From Flammula alnicola (lineage: Eukaryota; Basidiomycota; Agaricomycetes; Agaricales; Strophariaceae): a stretch of 24,302 bases of DNA. Position 1 is the stretch's first letter. Every line of letters starts with the position of its first letter. Made by a program: the position numbers and the translations under genes. The DNA is taken from contig JADNRV010000569.1 of assembly GCA_015499995.1 (NCBI GenBank), positions 1 through 24,302 of the forward strand, written 5' to 3'. The notes below the pieces were generated by a model, which was given only the letters and a program-made list of their open reading frames with translations, did no database searches and had not been told where the DNA came from. Below, in pieces: positions 11,063-19,573 of this stretch.

Positions 11063-11116
11063 CTCGTCAAGCCAGCCGCACTCGTCAAGCCAGCCACACT
11101 CGTCAAGCCAGCCAGC
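11063..11116 (+). repeat. 18-bp tandem repeat, three copies
   Basis: CTCGTCAAGCCAGCCRCA occurs at 11063-11080 and 11081-11098, with a third, slightly divergent copy from 11099. It ends just upstream of the P1 TATA box, so it may be part of the promoter. It is also open in one frame, but that frame has no supported start. Confidence 0.7.
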
Positions 11117-11134
11117 CGCACTGCTACTGAGCAA

Positions 11135-11141
11135 TATAAAA
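11135..11141 (+). promoter_or_regulatory. TATA box of P1
   Basis: TATAAAA lies 176 bp upstream of the P1 start codon, or about 119 nt after removal of the 5'UTR intron. The spacing resembles that seen for P2 and P3. Confidence 0.5.
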
Positions 11142-11243
11142 CGCGTATGCAGGCGCCCTATCTCTTCAGACCAGGCTTCCCATCTTCGTCTCTCAAGCTT
11201 TCCAGTGCACTCGACTTCAGATCTACCTACCCACCTCACCACG

Positions 11244-11300
11244 GTAAGTCGCACGTCTCAACCCAACCCCCTCAGCACAACTAACTCTAAGCGCTTGCAG
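11244..11300 (+). other. Intron in the 5'UTR of P1
   Basis: GTAAGT at 11244, a CACAACTAACTC branch-site region and TTGCAG ending at 11300 form a complete 57-nt fungal intron. It ends 10 bases before the P1 ATG. All three splice signals are strong. Confidence 0.7.
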
Positions 11301-11310
11301 TCCAGTCAAT

Positions 11311-12528
11311 ATGTCATCCCCTCGTATCACCGCCCCCTTCCTCCTCCTGCTCCTCGCCACCCTCCTCTCTGTCACAGGCGTGTCCAGCTCGCCCGCGCCC
11401 TTCTTCCCTGCCGACCAAACCCAGACCCTCACCAAACGGCAGGCTCATGATGCGCACCTGGCATCCAGGGCGGGCATAAGCCACGGCGCCGGGGACGTCT
11501 CCAAAACTGCCAACGTAAACTCCAACGCCGGCGCCTTTGACGGCGCCACCGCCGAGGCCGAGGGCGATGTCAACCTCACATATGGAACCGTGGATCAGAT
11601 ACTTGGTGCCACCATCCTCGGGCGCAACCTCGTCTACACCGCCCCAACCATCAACGCCGCCGCGGAGGTCGGGGCCGCAGAAAATATGGTGAAGCCGCTC
11701 GTCTCCCGCCGCCAAACTGCCAACGTAAACGCCAACGCCGCGCGCAACGTCAAAGACATAAGCCACGGCGCTCGCGCTATCTTCGACCTTCCGGTTGGTT
11801 CCAGTCTTCCCGATATTCCCGTTATACCTAGAGATACCGTCAGCCTTCCCAGCGTTCCTGCTCTTCCTGCTGTTCCTGCTGTTCCTGCTGTTCCTGCTCT
11901 TCCTCCTGTTCCTAGGGGCCTTCTCGACAGTCTTCGCGGGCAGATCCCCGGGGTCCCGTCCCTCGGGTTGTCGTCGTTGCTCAAAGGCAAAGGCAAGTCC
12001 GCCGCCGCCGCCGCGGGCAGACAGGCTGATTCCATGACGACGGAGGAGATCGAGGATATGATCAAAGAGGACGGCGTTGCCATTCCTGGTATTCGGTCGG
12101 CTGATGTCCCTGAGCTTGCGTTCGAGGACGAGGACACGGATACCGACACAGGCATGGATAAGGACACGGATTCGGATTCGGATTCGGATACCGACACGGG
12201 CAAGGACATTGACACAGACACCGATACGGGCAAGGATACGGACTCAGACTCGGATTCAGATACGGATACAGGCAAGGAGACGGACTCAGACTCCGATACG
12301 GATACAGGCAAGGACAAGGACACCGATACCGACTCCGATAGCGACTCTGATAGCGACTCCGACACGGGCAAGGACAGCGAGACCGACTCCGACACGGATG
12401 GGGACATGAATAAGGACACGGATTCGGATACAGATACCGACACGGGCAAGGACACCGACATCGACACCGACACGTACATGGACGATCTGGCTGCTGACAT
12501 CGATAGCGCGGGCTATGATCTGGATTAG
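11311..12528 (+). CDS. P1: secreted protein with Ser/Asp/Thr repeat tail
   Basis: 405 residues in one exon. Residues 1 to about 26 form a signal peptide with core PFLLLLLATLLSVTG. A mature start near SPAPFFPADQ is followed by the dibasic KR at 42-43; a second dibasic site, RRQ, follows PLVS near residue 133. The two sites are each followed by related segments with ISHGA and TANVNxNA. A proline-rich stretch with several PAV units follows (about residues 184-201). From about residue 272 the tail is almost wholly Asp, Ser, Thr with spaced GK, as in DTDTGKDTDSDSDSD. Such tails resemble the SD repeats of bacterial surface proteins and calcium-binding acidic matrix proteins by composition only. N-L-T offers one N-glycosylation sequon. 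Its GVSSSPAPFFP start resembles the mature start of P2. It is probably secreted or wall-associated; function unknown. The start is supported by the leader intron directly upstream. Confidence 0.85.
   Translation: MSSPRITAPFLLLLLATLLSVTGVSSSPAPFFPADQTQTLTKRQAHDAHLASRAGISHGAGDVSKTANVNSNAGAFDGATAEAEGDVNLTYGTVDQILGATILGRNLVYTAPTINAAAEVGAAENMVKPLVSRRQTANVNANAARNVKDISHGARAIFDLPVGSSLPDIPVIPRDTVSLPSVPALPAVPAVPAVPALPPVPRGLLDSLRGQIPGVPSLGLSSLLKGKGKSAAAAAGRQADSMTTEEIEDMIKEDGVAIPGIRSADVPELAFEDEDTDTDTGMDKDTDSDSDSDTDTGKDIDTDTDTGKDTDSDSDSDTDTGKETDSDSDTDTGKDKDTDTDSDSDSDSDSDTGKDSETDSDTDGDMNKDTDSDTDTDTGKDTDIDTDTYMDDLAADIDSAGYDLD
11838..11925 (+). repeat. 9-bp coding repeat (Pro-Ala-Val units)
   Basis: Near-identical GTTCCTGCT units encode consecutive V-P-A triplets in P1. 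It is a short, likely length-variable coding microsatellite. Confidence 0.7.
12125..12490 (+). repeat. Degenerate coding repeat for the acidic tail of P1
   Basis: Imperfect hexamer-based units such as GACACGGAT and GATTCG encode DT, DS and GK dipeptides. Codon choice varies between units, so the repeat is older than the Pro-Ala-Val one and is probably kept for protein composition. Confidence 0.75.
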
Positions 12529-14190
12529 CGGAGGCTGCAGTTGCGGAGGGTTGGCTTTGGGTCTGCGTCTTTCTTTATTCCTTATAAAACCATCAGTTCA
12601 GACAAAAACCCGCCTTTTTATTTATTTCCTATTCAGTTACGTGTATACCCTTTTCTTTCCTTTCCCGATTACTATATCCTTCAGATATCGATAATATAGT
12701 GTTTCGGCATAGAGTTCAATTATATTATCTGCGGCACACCACGCAATTTACTCTACACAATGTTTGCGTTCAAGTCGTATCTAAGTATGCACATCTCAGC
12801 CTAGAGATCTTCGAGTGCCTTTTCCATGGGCTGGTGGTGGCGACTCTGAGTCAGGTATTCGACGGTGTTGAGCTAGAGCAGCAATACGTTGCTCTTTAAA
12901 CCTTTCATATAGCCTTTGAGCTGTTGCTGATGCGATACCAGGAGCCTTCCAAAGTTGATGAATTTTATACTCCGACTGATGCCGAGATGTGGCTAAATCG
13001 CTTAGATATCCACTGCGATTTCCATCTCTTCTGCTTCAACAACTTCCATCTGCTACTCCTCTACATCGTTTACTACATCATCTACATCCATCTCTGCCTG
13101 CATCAAACAAAAAGTGGAGCAAAAGGCATGATGTGATGGTCCACTTTGAGCTGGTGACCAAGTGGTGACCGTGTTTGGGGTACATTTGAGCGAATAAAAT
13201 CCTCGGTTTCACTGACTTGAACCACTTGAGTTTTGTCGTCCGTTATACTATGTACAATTCGGTGCGCGGAGAGCTCGAAATACAGTTCTACTCGACGAAG
13301 ACGTGTTTAACAGTTGGCTGAGAGCCAGATATCAGCGGCAATCAGCCGGCAACCCTTCGGAGATCAAAAAAATAGGAACTTTGGAAGGCTCCCTCTGTCG
13401 CACCAGCAACTGTCATCAGGCGTTATATCTGTGAACGTCAGCTTGCTACTTCAAAGTGACGACTGGTTAGCCAGGCTACCTTTAATATAGAAACCAAGGA
13501 TCGTTACCACCTGTCTCAGTGTCTGGAGTCCACTTTTGGATCACCTGATCATGTTTAAATTGGGCGTCTATTCCGAATCCTGATCGATTGATCGAGCGCA
13601 ATATTTCACCATTTACTTGACTTGCAGGTAGAGGAGCGTAGAAGACCTTTATGTCGTTGACGACCTCATTGCAAAGGCGAGTTACGAGTCCACGACACCC
13701 CTAGATGACCATCTAATGATTGTGCGCTGACTATCACATTGTAGTGCTACTTGTGTGCGAGGGATCGAGCATAAACGCACTATAGATACAAATTATTGTC
13801 GTCAAGATCGATCCTTGAGCGTTAGGCCTGATGCATGATGTTCAATCACAAACGATTGTCACTATGGCTATCCCTTGGATCATACTTGTCCTGCCACGGT
13901 GTGATTAACAGGGGGAATGGCCCAACTGAGACTGACGAGCTAGGTTGTCAACTTGAACGAATCACACTAACTGATATCTGAGAAGCCCTTTGTCGTGTCA
14001 AAGCGGAGTCCATCGCGAAAAGGTCGGTCAGAATACACGTTGTCATACACCAACTCACATATAAAAATCATTCTCAAGTTCTTCAAATCGCCAGTCAGCC
14101 TGACGGGTTCAATAGACAACTCAGCGAGCTGTCGAACACCATCCCTGCTTCTCCTCGAGCTCGCAACAGTATTCCCCAGAAATACCAACC
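12529..14190. other. P1 3' flank and P2 upstream region, no gene seen
   Basis: About 1.66 kb without a credible gene. The first 200 bp are T-rich and suit a 3' end for P1. The plus-strand frames at 12699-12899 and 12924-13136 are short, without signal peptide or domain. The last 130 bp hold the P2 promoter and leader. Confidence 0.5.
14060..14067 (+). promoter_or_regulatory. TATA box of P2
   Basis: TATAAAAA lies 131 bp upstream of the P2 ATG, matching the 129 bp spacing at P3. A pyrimidine-rich leader lies between. Confidence 0.5.
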
Positions 14191-14409
14191 ATGTTCACCC
14201 GCACCGTAACCCTCATCCTACTCTCCGCCCTCCTCATGGCCGTATTAGCCAAGCCGCCCTTCTTTCCTCCGAGTCACAACAAGAAGCCCACCGCTGTCAG
14301 CTTGAACAACAAACCTGCACTGAGGCAATTCGATATCCGTCGGGCACCAACTCAGAAACGGAACGTCGCATCTCCCAGCCAGGTGTTCAATGCCGGAAGC
14401 GATGCCTAA
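14191..14409 (+). CDS. P2: small secreted peptide precursor with LRQFDIR motif
   Basis: 72 residues in one exon. Residues 1-20 are a signal peptide ending LLMAVLA; cleavage would leave a mature start KPPFFPPSHNKKP. L-R-Q-F-D-I-R stands at 44-50, followed by RAPT and the dibasic KR at 56-57. Signal peptidase plus Kex2 would release a basic peptide of about 35 residues, leaving a 15-residue remnant. P3 and P4 carry the same motif in the same position relative to a dibasic site. There are no cysteines. Unlike P1, P3 and P4 it has no acidic tail. It is convergent with NACHT B, whose 3' end is about 400 bp away. I recognise no named family. The ATG follows ACC and is the only start giving a signal peptide. 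Confidence 0.75.
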   Translation: MFTRTVTLILLSALLMAVLAKPPFFPPSHNKKPTAVSLNNKPALRQFDIRRAPTQKRNVASPSQVFNAGSDA

Positions 14410-14806
14410 GGCCGTGGATATGGTCGTCGGGGAATTAGAGGTGTTGGAGTAGCGGGTTTATATCGATCTTCCTCGCCCGATGGATGGTGAGTCACAACTC
14501 ACCTTCTTCATATGTGTTGCTGATGTTCCGACTTTTGAAGGCATATGTACACCAATACCTACATACGGCCAGATTCTTTTCGAACGACTTTTCTTCTTCC
14601 CACCAAAAAGGGATCATAAAATGACCGCAAGGAATTGAAACCTAACTCGTACTAGTAACCGATTAAAGCTAGACATGAATTGTTTACTAGTAGCCGTCCG
14701 TTGTAGAAACTGAATACACTAATCCTACACAATATCCTAGAAAACTGAATCTAATGAGGTTACTCGACACAATTGAAATTCACACTCCATACCCCACACG
14801 TTTTCT
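14410..14806. other. Intergenic, convergent 3' ends of P2 and NACHT B
   Basis: About 400 bp of AT-leaning sequence. It should contain both polyadenylation sites. I see no gene. Confidence 0.5.
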
Positions 14807-17376
14807 TCACCTGCGACGTCCAGCCCTGACCTGCCTGACTCCTTGACTCGGATCCGCTGTCTGTTTGGAATAATTCGGGAAATCGTCGGCGAGCGCTCGG
14901 AGGGATGCAAAAGAATTGAGCAGGCTTACTTTTTCAAAGCTGTGTACTGCATGCATGATCGCAGAAGCAGCAGCCTTCCTCTCATGAGAAAGGCCCTCAA
15001 AGTCATTTAGGTTTGAACGTGATACTATCTCGGAGAGTTTCAACGCCATTACGAGCTCTGACTCCAACGAAGCCATGGAAAGTATGTTCGGAAGTATAAC
15101 GAGGGCTAGTCTTGACTCCTCGTGGTAGTCGTCATTCGTGCTTGCATAATTTCGTCTGCAAGTGTTATGTAAGAGCGCCCGTTAAGAAAATAAGGTACAC
15201 GTGACGTAGAGACTCACTGAGAGAGACACGGCATACGTACTACCGCAAACGAGGTATCCTCCAGCACGACTCGGGTCTCGCAGAAATAGGGCTAGGATTT
15301 TATGGTATGCTTGGTATTCTGGCTTGCGCGAGAGAAGTGAAAGTCGGATGTCATCTATTGCCCCGAGGTGATCGACTTCGTCAGTATCATGATTGGATTT
15401 TGTCATAAGATTGAATATTGCTTTGGGAGAGACGTGAAAACTGGGCGGAAAGTCGAGGGTTGCTGCGACAAGGATGTAGAATCTTGACGAACTCTGAGGA
15501 TAATGCACGAGCTGGGTATGAAACCAATGGTCGATAGCGCGCGAGTGATACTGATATAAGTCTTTTTCTGCAGACATCCCACGCTGTCAGGTGAAACGAT
15601 CTCAAAACGCATACTTTCTGTGAGAAACGGAAGCATCACTCACTTTGCCCTGCAGCCATATCAAGAGCTCAGGTACGAGTACTGAGCTTGAGAAGTTCGA
15701 AGAAAACCATTCGAGTTCAAGTCCCAGATCAACCCGGTATAAATCGCCAATGAGTTCTTGGGAAGGGTGTGACTTGCAACAGTGTTTCATGAACGTGAGA
15801 CACAGAAATTGGCGATAACCTCCTCTGCCATCTTAAATAAATAAACAAAATTAAGCAGAGGGAGAAGAATTGTTAAAGGCAACACACACCTTCTTTGCTT
15901 TCAGCAAGCTGCTTGACAGCAAGGCGTGTAATCCGAGTATGCGCAATTTTGGCGTCGATAAACAGCTCCAATCCTGCTCGAGTAGCGTCAAGAAGAAATT
16001 CTCTCAGTGACATGTGGAGGACACGAAGCGGACTAGACCTATCGGCTCCACTGGTTGGTACTGCTAGGACAGAGTGCAACTCGCACAAGATTGTCTGTAC
16101 TGCGCCAGTGTGATAACTGAGGAATAGCTCGATGATGGACGGCGATACAGAATTTGACGATTGAATGAAAAGGAGGATGTTCAAAATATCACGAACTTTT
16201 GAAATGTCCGCAACCTCGGCAAAGATCCCTCGATATAAGGCATCTAGCTCTCCAAATGGTGTCTCGTCTTCGGAACGACGAAGACCTAAGACAACCTTCA
16301 ATCTCTCCCATGGCAGATATCTGTCATCACAGATAAAATTTATCGCAGTAGAGGCGTAGATGAATTGATCGGAGGATTTCTCGACGAGGGTGTCAAAATC
16401 TTGTGCATCAGGCCATTCCAGCGGAAAGGAATCGCACGAAGGGTGATTCTGCTTCATATCATCCAGCTTTGATCTCAAAAAGAGAACAATATCCGAACGT
16501 GTGTTGGCAGCAGCATTTAGGTCTATATAACATGCCGACGAATTAGTGATTTTTTGACTGAAGAAATGCGAATGGAATGTTCGGGACGGCTGACGACAAG
16601 GAAGGAAATTGGAACAGTGAGCGCTTCGACGGCTCCTGCAAGGACGTCCAAGACATATCGCTGATCCTTGGATGGGCCGCACTGATCCAAACCATCTAAG
16701 ATGATCACCGAGGGACGCGATTTGGCAACGGATCCTTCTTCATTTGCGAGGTCGTTCAGAGGATTGACAATCAGAGCACGGATTTGGACTTCAAGAGACT
16801 GGAAGAGGAGCCGATGGTCATTCTCTATTGCCTGTCCAACCCGATCTCGTATCTCCGGGATTGATATTACGAGCTGATACACGAGCGTTGTTATCAAACG
16901 CCTCGCATCATCAGAGAGTGTTGGAGTAGAAGTTCTAGAGATCGTTGGTTTGGGAGAGAAAAAGAAAGTCGCTGCCAATTTGCTTTCCTTCGACAGCATC
17001 CCCGCTACAGTGTGTGCAATAGTCGATTTCCCTACTCCGACTGATCCATGTAACCATAGGAAGCATGGCATGTTGGTATTCGTTGCCCATTCCATGATAT
17101 CCTTCAGCACGACCTCACGGGTGCCTGGATGGCATTCGGGAGCGTTGTAGTATCGCTCTGCTGATTTGTAATACGCCCCATGGGCAACCTGCTGCCTCAG
17201 CCATTCTAACCCTGTCGCAATTCTTTCATCAGTCCCGAAAGATTGCATGGAAGAATTCAAACTATACCTTTTGCCCCAGATTCGGCATCTGAACTGTTGT
17301 AATAAACATTCCCTTGAGCTGCGAAGAATTTACCCCCTGAAATGACCGGGTTCCGAGAGTGATCAAAAAAGGACAT
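14807..17376 (-). pseudogene. NACHT-domain STAND NTPase B with one apparent frameshift
   Basis: The exons are complement(join(14807..15155,15237..15583,15644..15831,15890..17211,17268..17376)). Exon phases agree throughout except that exon 2 is one base short. The N-terminal exon has VISGGKFF. NAPECHPGTR leads to the Walker A loop GSVGVGKS (about 92-99). The Walker B region is VIILDGLDQC, with Gln where NACHT A and C have Glu. SRPEHSIRIS is followed by a jump to another frame that reads SSACYIDLN, aligned with DVTCLDLS in A and TIRLSLD in C. The break sits in or near six A residues (plus-strand T run 16550-16555). The C-terminal helical region, such as DHWFHTQLVHYPQ, matches DEWFHIQLSLYPQ of gene C. 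With the frame corrected the length is about 771 residues. It could be a functional gene with a sequencing error, or a recent pseudogene. Confidence 0.8.
17268..17376 (-). other. N-terminal exon with ISGGKF motif (NACHT B)
   Basis: This 109-nt first exon encodes 36 residues including NPVISGGKFFAAQGNVYYN. It is the counterpart of the 64-nt first exon of NACHT A. The core I-[ST]-G-G-x-F is shared while the flanks differ. Confidence 0.65.
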
Positions 17377-17510
17377 ATCTGCAAGACGGAAAGATTGAAA
17401 TGGAGGTTGCAAGGAGCATTCGGTGACGGTTCTTGAAATGTTCAAGCCCCCGCTCAAGAACTTGAAGGTTGAACGTTGAGCGCTCAACCGTGAGTCCGTG
17501 ACGTCGAAGA

Positions 17511-18250
17511 GAACGTTCAGAAGGGCGACGGCGAGAGCCGGACCGCGTCAACCAAAGCCTTAGTCAAGCACACCACAATAACGCGTTCCTTTCACGCATA
17601 TTTCATGAATTGTCACACTGATGTGCTGTCATAGCCATCCACGAACTTAACGACCACTGCCGTTCTCTTTTGTTGAGGGCCATTTCCCAGACCCATCACT
17701 GTGATTCAGCCTATTCCAGCTTGTGATAGACCGCCATGCAATGGCCCAAGGGTGGCAACGTAGAAACGAAATTTACAGGCTTCATCGAATCTTTTTGTCC
17801 AGGCGCTACACACAAGCATAAGAACCCAGTCCTCCATGCCCTTTCTTTCCAGTCAGAAACTCACCTCAATTACCTACTAACACCTGTGACACGTCTGCAT
17901 TCCATTTGAGAACTCCAAACCTCTCGTCGCCCACCTGTACATAATCCAACCTATCCGATAACTACATCGGCAAGTCACCAAGAAAACGTTCAAAATCAAG
18001 GGAAGACGGCAAAAGCCGGACCGCAGCCTTAGCGGCTTGGCCAATCAATTAATCACACCACAACGTCTTTTTTGAACTCTTCCTCTCCTACGACGCGCGA
18101 ACGACGCATCGGACGCGAAGGTAAGCATAATTTGAACAAAGATTCTCTCTCGTTGCTCAAATTTCCAAGGACGCCAGCCACCGCGATGCACCCTCAGCCT
18201 GGCCCTCCGTTGGACCTCCATCGTGATGAACACGGCCCAAGAGTGGCTGA
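17511..18250. repeat. Diverged duplication, units about 480-490 bp apart
   Basis: Sequence from about 17511 (AACGTTCA, then AAGGGCGACGGCGAGAGCC and GGACCGC, then CACACCACAA) recurs from about 17985 (AACGTTCA, AAGGGAAGACGGCAAAAGCC, GGACCGC, CACACCACAA). A second match, ATGGCCCAAGGGTGGC near 17737 and ACGGCCCAAGAGTGGC near 18230, has nearly the same offset. One copy lies in the NACHT B upstream region and the other before P3. Confidence 0.55.
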
Positions 18251-18389
18251 CAGAATTAGCATGGCTGACAGAACATATCCCAGTCCAAGCAATATACGAA
18301 CCCCCCCCACAGTGGTTGACATTGTAGAAGCTAAAATCGCAGGTGCCTTCGAAATGTGACTGTCTCTGCGTTCAAGCGACGCGAAAGGT

Positions 18390-18397
18390 TATAAGAA
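18390..18397 (+). promoter_or_regulatory. TATA box of P3
   Basis: TATAAGAA lies 129 bp upstream of the P3 ATG, the same distance as at P2. The leader between is rich in C, T and A. Confidence 0.45.
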
Positions 18398-18518
18398 CCC
18401 CGAGCTTCGCGCCATATCTCCCCAGTTCAATCGTCTTCTACATCACCTACTACCACACAATCTTTCTATTCAAAGACTCTCACCAGAGTCACCACTCGCA
18501 CATACTATCACACTCGCC

Positions 18519-18923
18519 ATGCACTCCAGCTCCATCTCTCGCTTGGCCATCTTCCTCGCCCTCGTCGTCGCCGTGTCGGCCACACCTTCCATCGTCTCTC
18601 GTGCCGCGCCTTCCGTCGTCGCTCGACGCGGGTCACCCAAGAAGCCCGCTCACGGCGCCCACAAAAATCTGAAGCAGTTCAATATCAGAACCACGCCTAC
18701 GCGAGGCATGAGGCGCGAGGCTCCCAGCAACATCCCCAAGCTCGACGGGATATTCGAACGCGCCATCAATGCCACTGTTAACGTTGCGCCGAGATTCGTG
18801 TATGAAGATTCAGCGCGTCGTCAAGAGCAGGACGAAGAGGACGAAGGGGTAGAGAACTCGCAGGCGGAGGAGCTTCTGGCCGAGGAAGTGCCTGAAGGCG
18901 TGATCCCAACTCTCACTCAGTAA
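18519..18923 (+). CDS. P3: small secreted peptide precursor with LKQFNIR motif
   Basis: 134 residues in one exon. The signal peptide is residues 1 to about 21, core LAIFLALVVAVSA. Dibasic sites are RR at 36-37, RR at 65-66 and RR at 100-101. The segment between the first two, starting GSPKKPAHGAHKN, contains L-K-Q-F-N-I-R at 51-57 then TTPTRGM; cleavage at both sites would free a basic peptide of 27 residues. The second site reads RREA, recalling the KREA junction of yeast alpha-factor, where Kex2 is followed by a dipeptidyl peptidase. The C-terminal part is acidic (EQDEEDEGVE and AEELLAEEVPEG) with one N-A-T sequon. There are no cysteines. It is divergent from NACHT B. The leader before the ATG is typical of well-expressed fungal genes. 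No named family recognised. Confidence 0.8.
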   Translation: MHSSSISRLAIFLALVVAVSATPSIVSRAAPSVVARRGSPKKPAHGAHKNLKQFNIRTTPTRGMRREAPSNIPKLDGIFERAINATVNVAPRFVYEDSARRQEQDEEDEGVENSQAEELLAEEVPEGVIPTLTQ

Positions 18924-19573
18924 ACATGGACCTCGCGCGCTTCTCTTGGTTCGCATCGTGAGTCGGTTCGTTCAACCATATGTCAGCATACAATGTTCTA
19001 ACGTACTTCATTTTTTTTCTTCTTAGACCCAATGGATCTTTTATAACGCATATATACGCCATACCCGTCGGTGATTTTTGTAGGCACTTCTGTCAGTTTA
19101 ATTTCCCAATGGAGGGCCTTTTTCTTTGATGATTCTATTCCGTCAATTATTCCTAAGTCGTCTGAGAGTCGATAAACAACCGTTGTCCCCTAACCTCATC
19201 ATGTTGATGTCGGCCTGCGCGACCTGATATCCCTAATTTCCGGTGATTTAGCAGCGATATCAGTTTCATATATAATCATCTCCTCCTCTTTCAATGCGAG
19301 GTGGAAACCACGTTGATGATACTTATCTCTTCGTTTCCCAGGCTGACACCGAATAAAGCTCCTGACTTAGGACGATATCAAATCCAGGAGACCGCAATCT
19401 TAGACTGACTCGCCCCCTCTCCCTCTCCCCCCTTTTCACGCCCCTCTTATTTGATGTCTAAAAACCCTTCCTCTGCGATGACATATTGTCCAGTTCTGTG
19501 TTGCATCACTCTCCCAGTATCCATCTACTCAACTCTGCTCACTACAAGTCGCTCGCCCAACAATACTTCCACC
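18924..19573. other. Intergenic between P3 and P4, no gene seen
   Basis: The first 150 bp are T-rich with TATATACGC-like runs that suit a P3 3' end. The remainder is upstream sequence of P4, with TATATAA near 19269-19275 and a CT-rich tract near 19410-19440. I find no credible gene. Confidence 0.45.

Larger units (their letters stand above)
9779..11310. other. Upstream region of the ZIP and P1 genes, no firm gene
   Basis: This shared upstream region separates the divergent transporter (-) and P1 (+) genes. It carries a TATATAT run near 9969-9976 suitable for the transporter, an 18-bp palindrome, a foldback hairpin, an 18-bp triplicated repeat and a TATA box for P1 (each listed). Open frames at 10537-10834 and 10925-11284 show no domain. 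Confidence 0.5.
17377..18518. other. Divergent upstream region of NACHT B and P3
   Basis: About 1.1 kb without a credible gene. It holds a 14-bp palindrome GTTGAGCGCTCAAC at 17475-17488, the duplicated segment listed below, and the P3 promoter. The plus-strand frame at 18072-18359 has no domain. Confidence 0.5.

Noticed and set aside
11634..12500. 288-codon minus-strand frame rich in Ser and Val
   Set aside because: It is the mirror of the Asp/Ser/Thr repeat of P1 and has no start context, domain or splice signals. P1 on the plus strand has a signal peptide, TATA box and leader intron.
16490..16600. An intron as explanation of the frame change in NACHT B
   Set aside because: CACTAAT and TTATATAG look like branch and acceptor, but a usable donor in the right phase would delete either the conserved SRP or the CYIDLN block. 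The only near donor would make a 36-nt intron.
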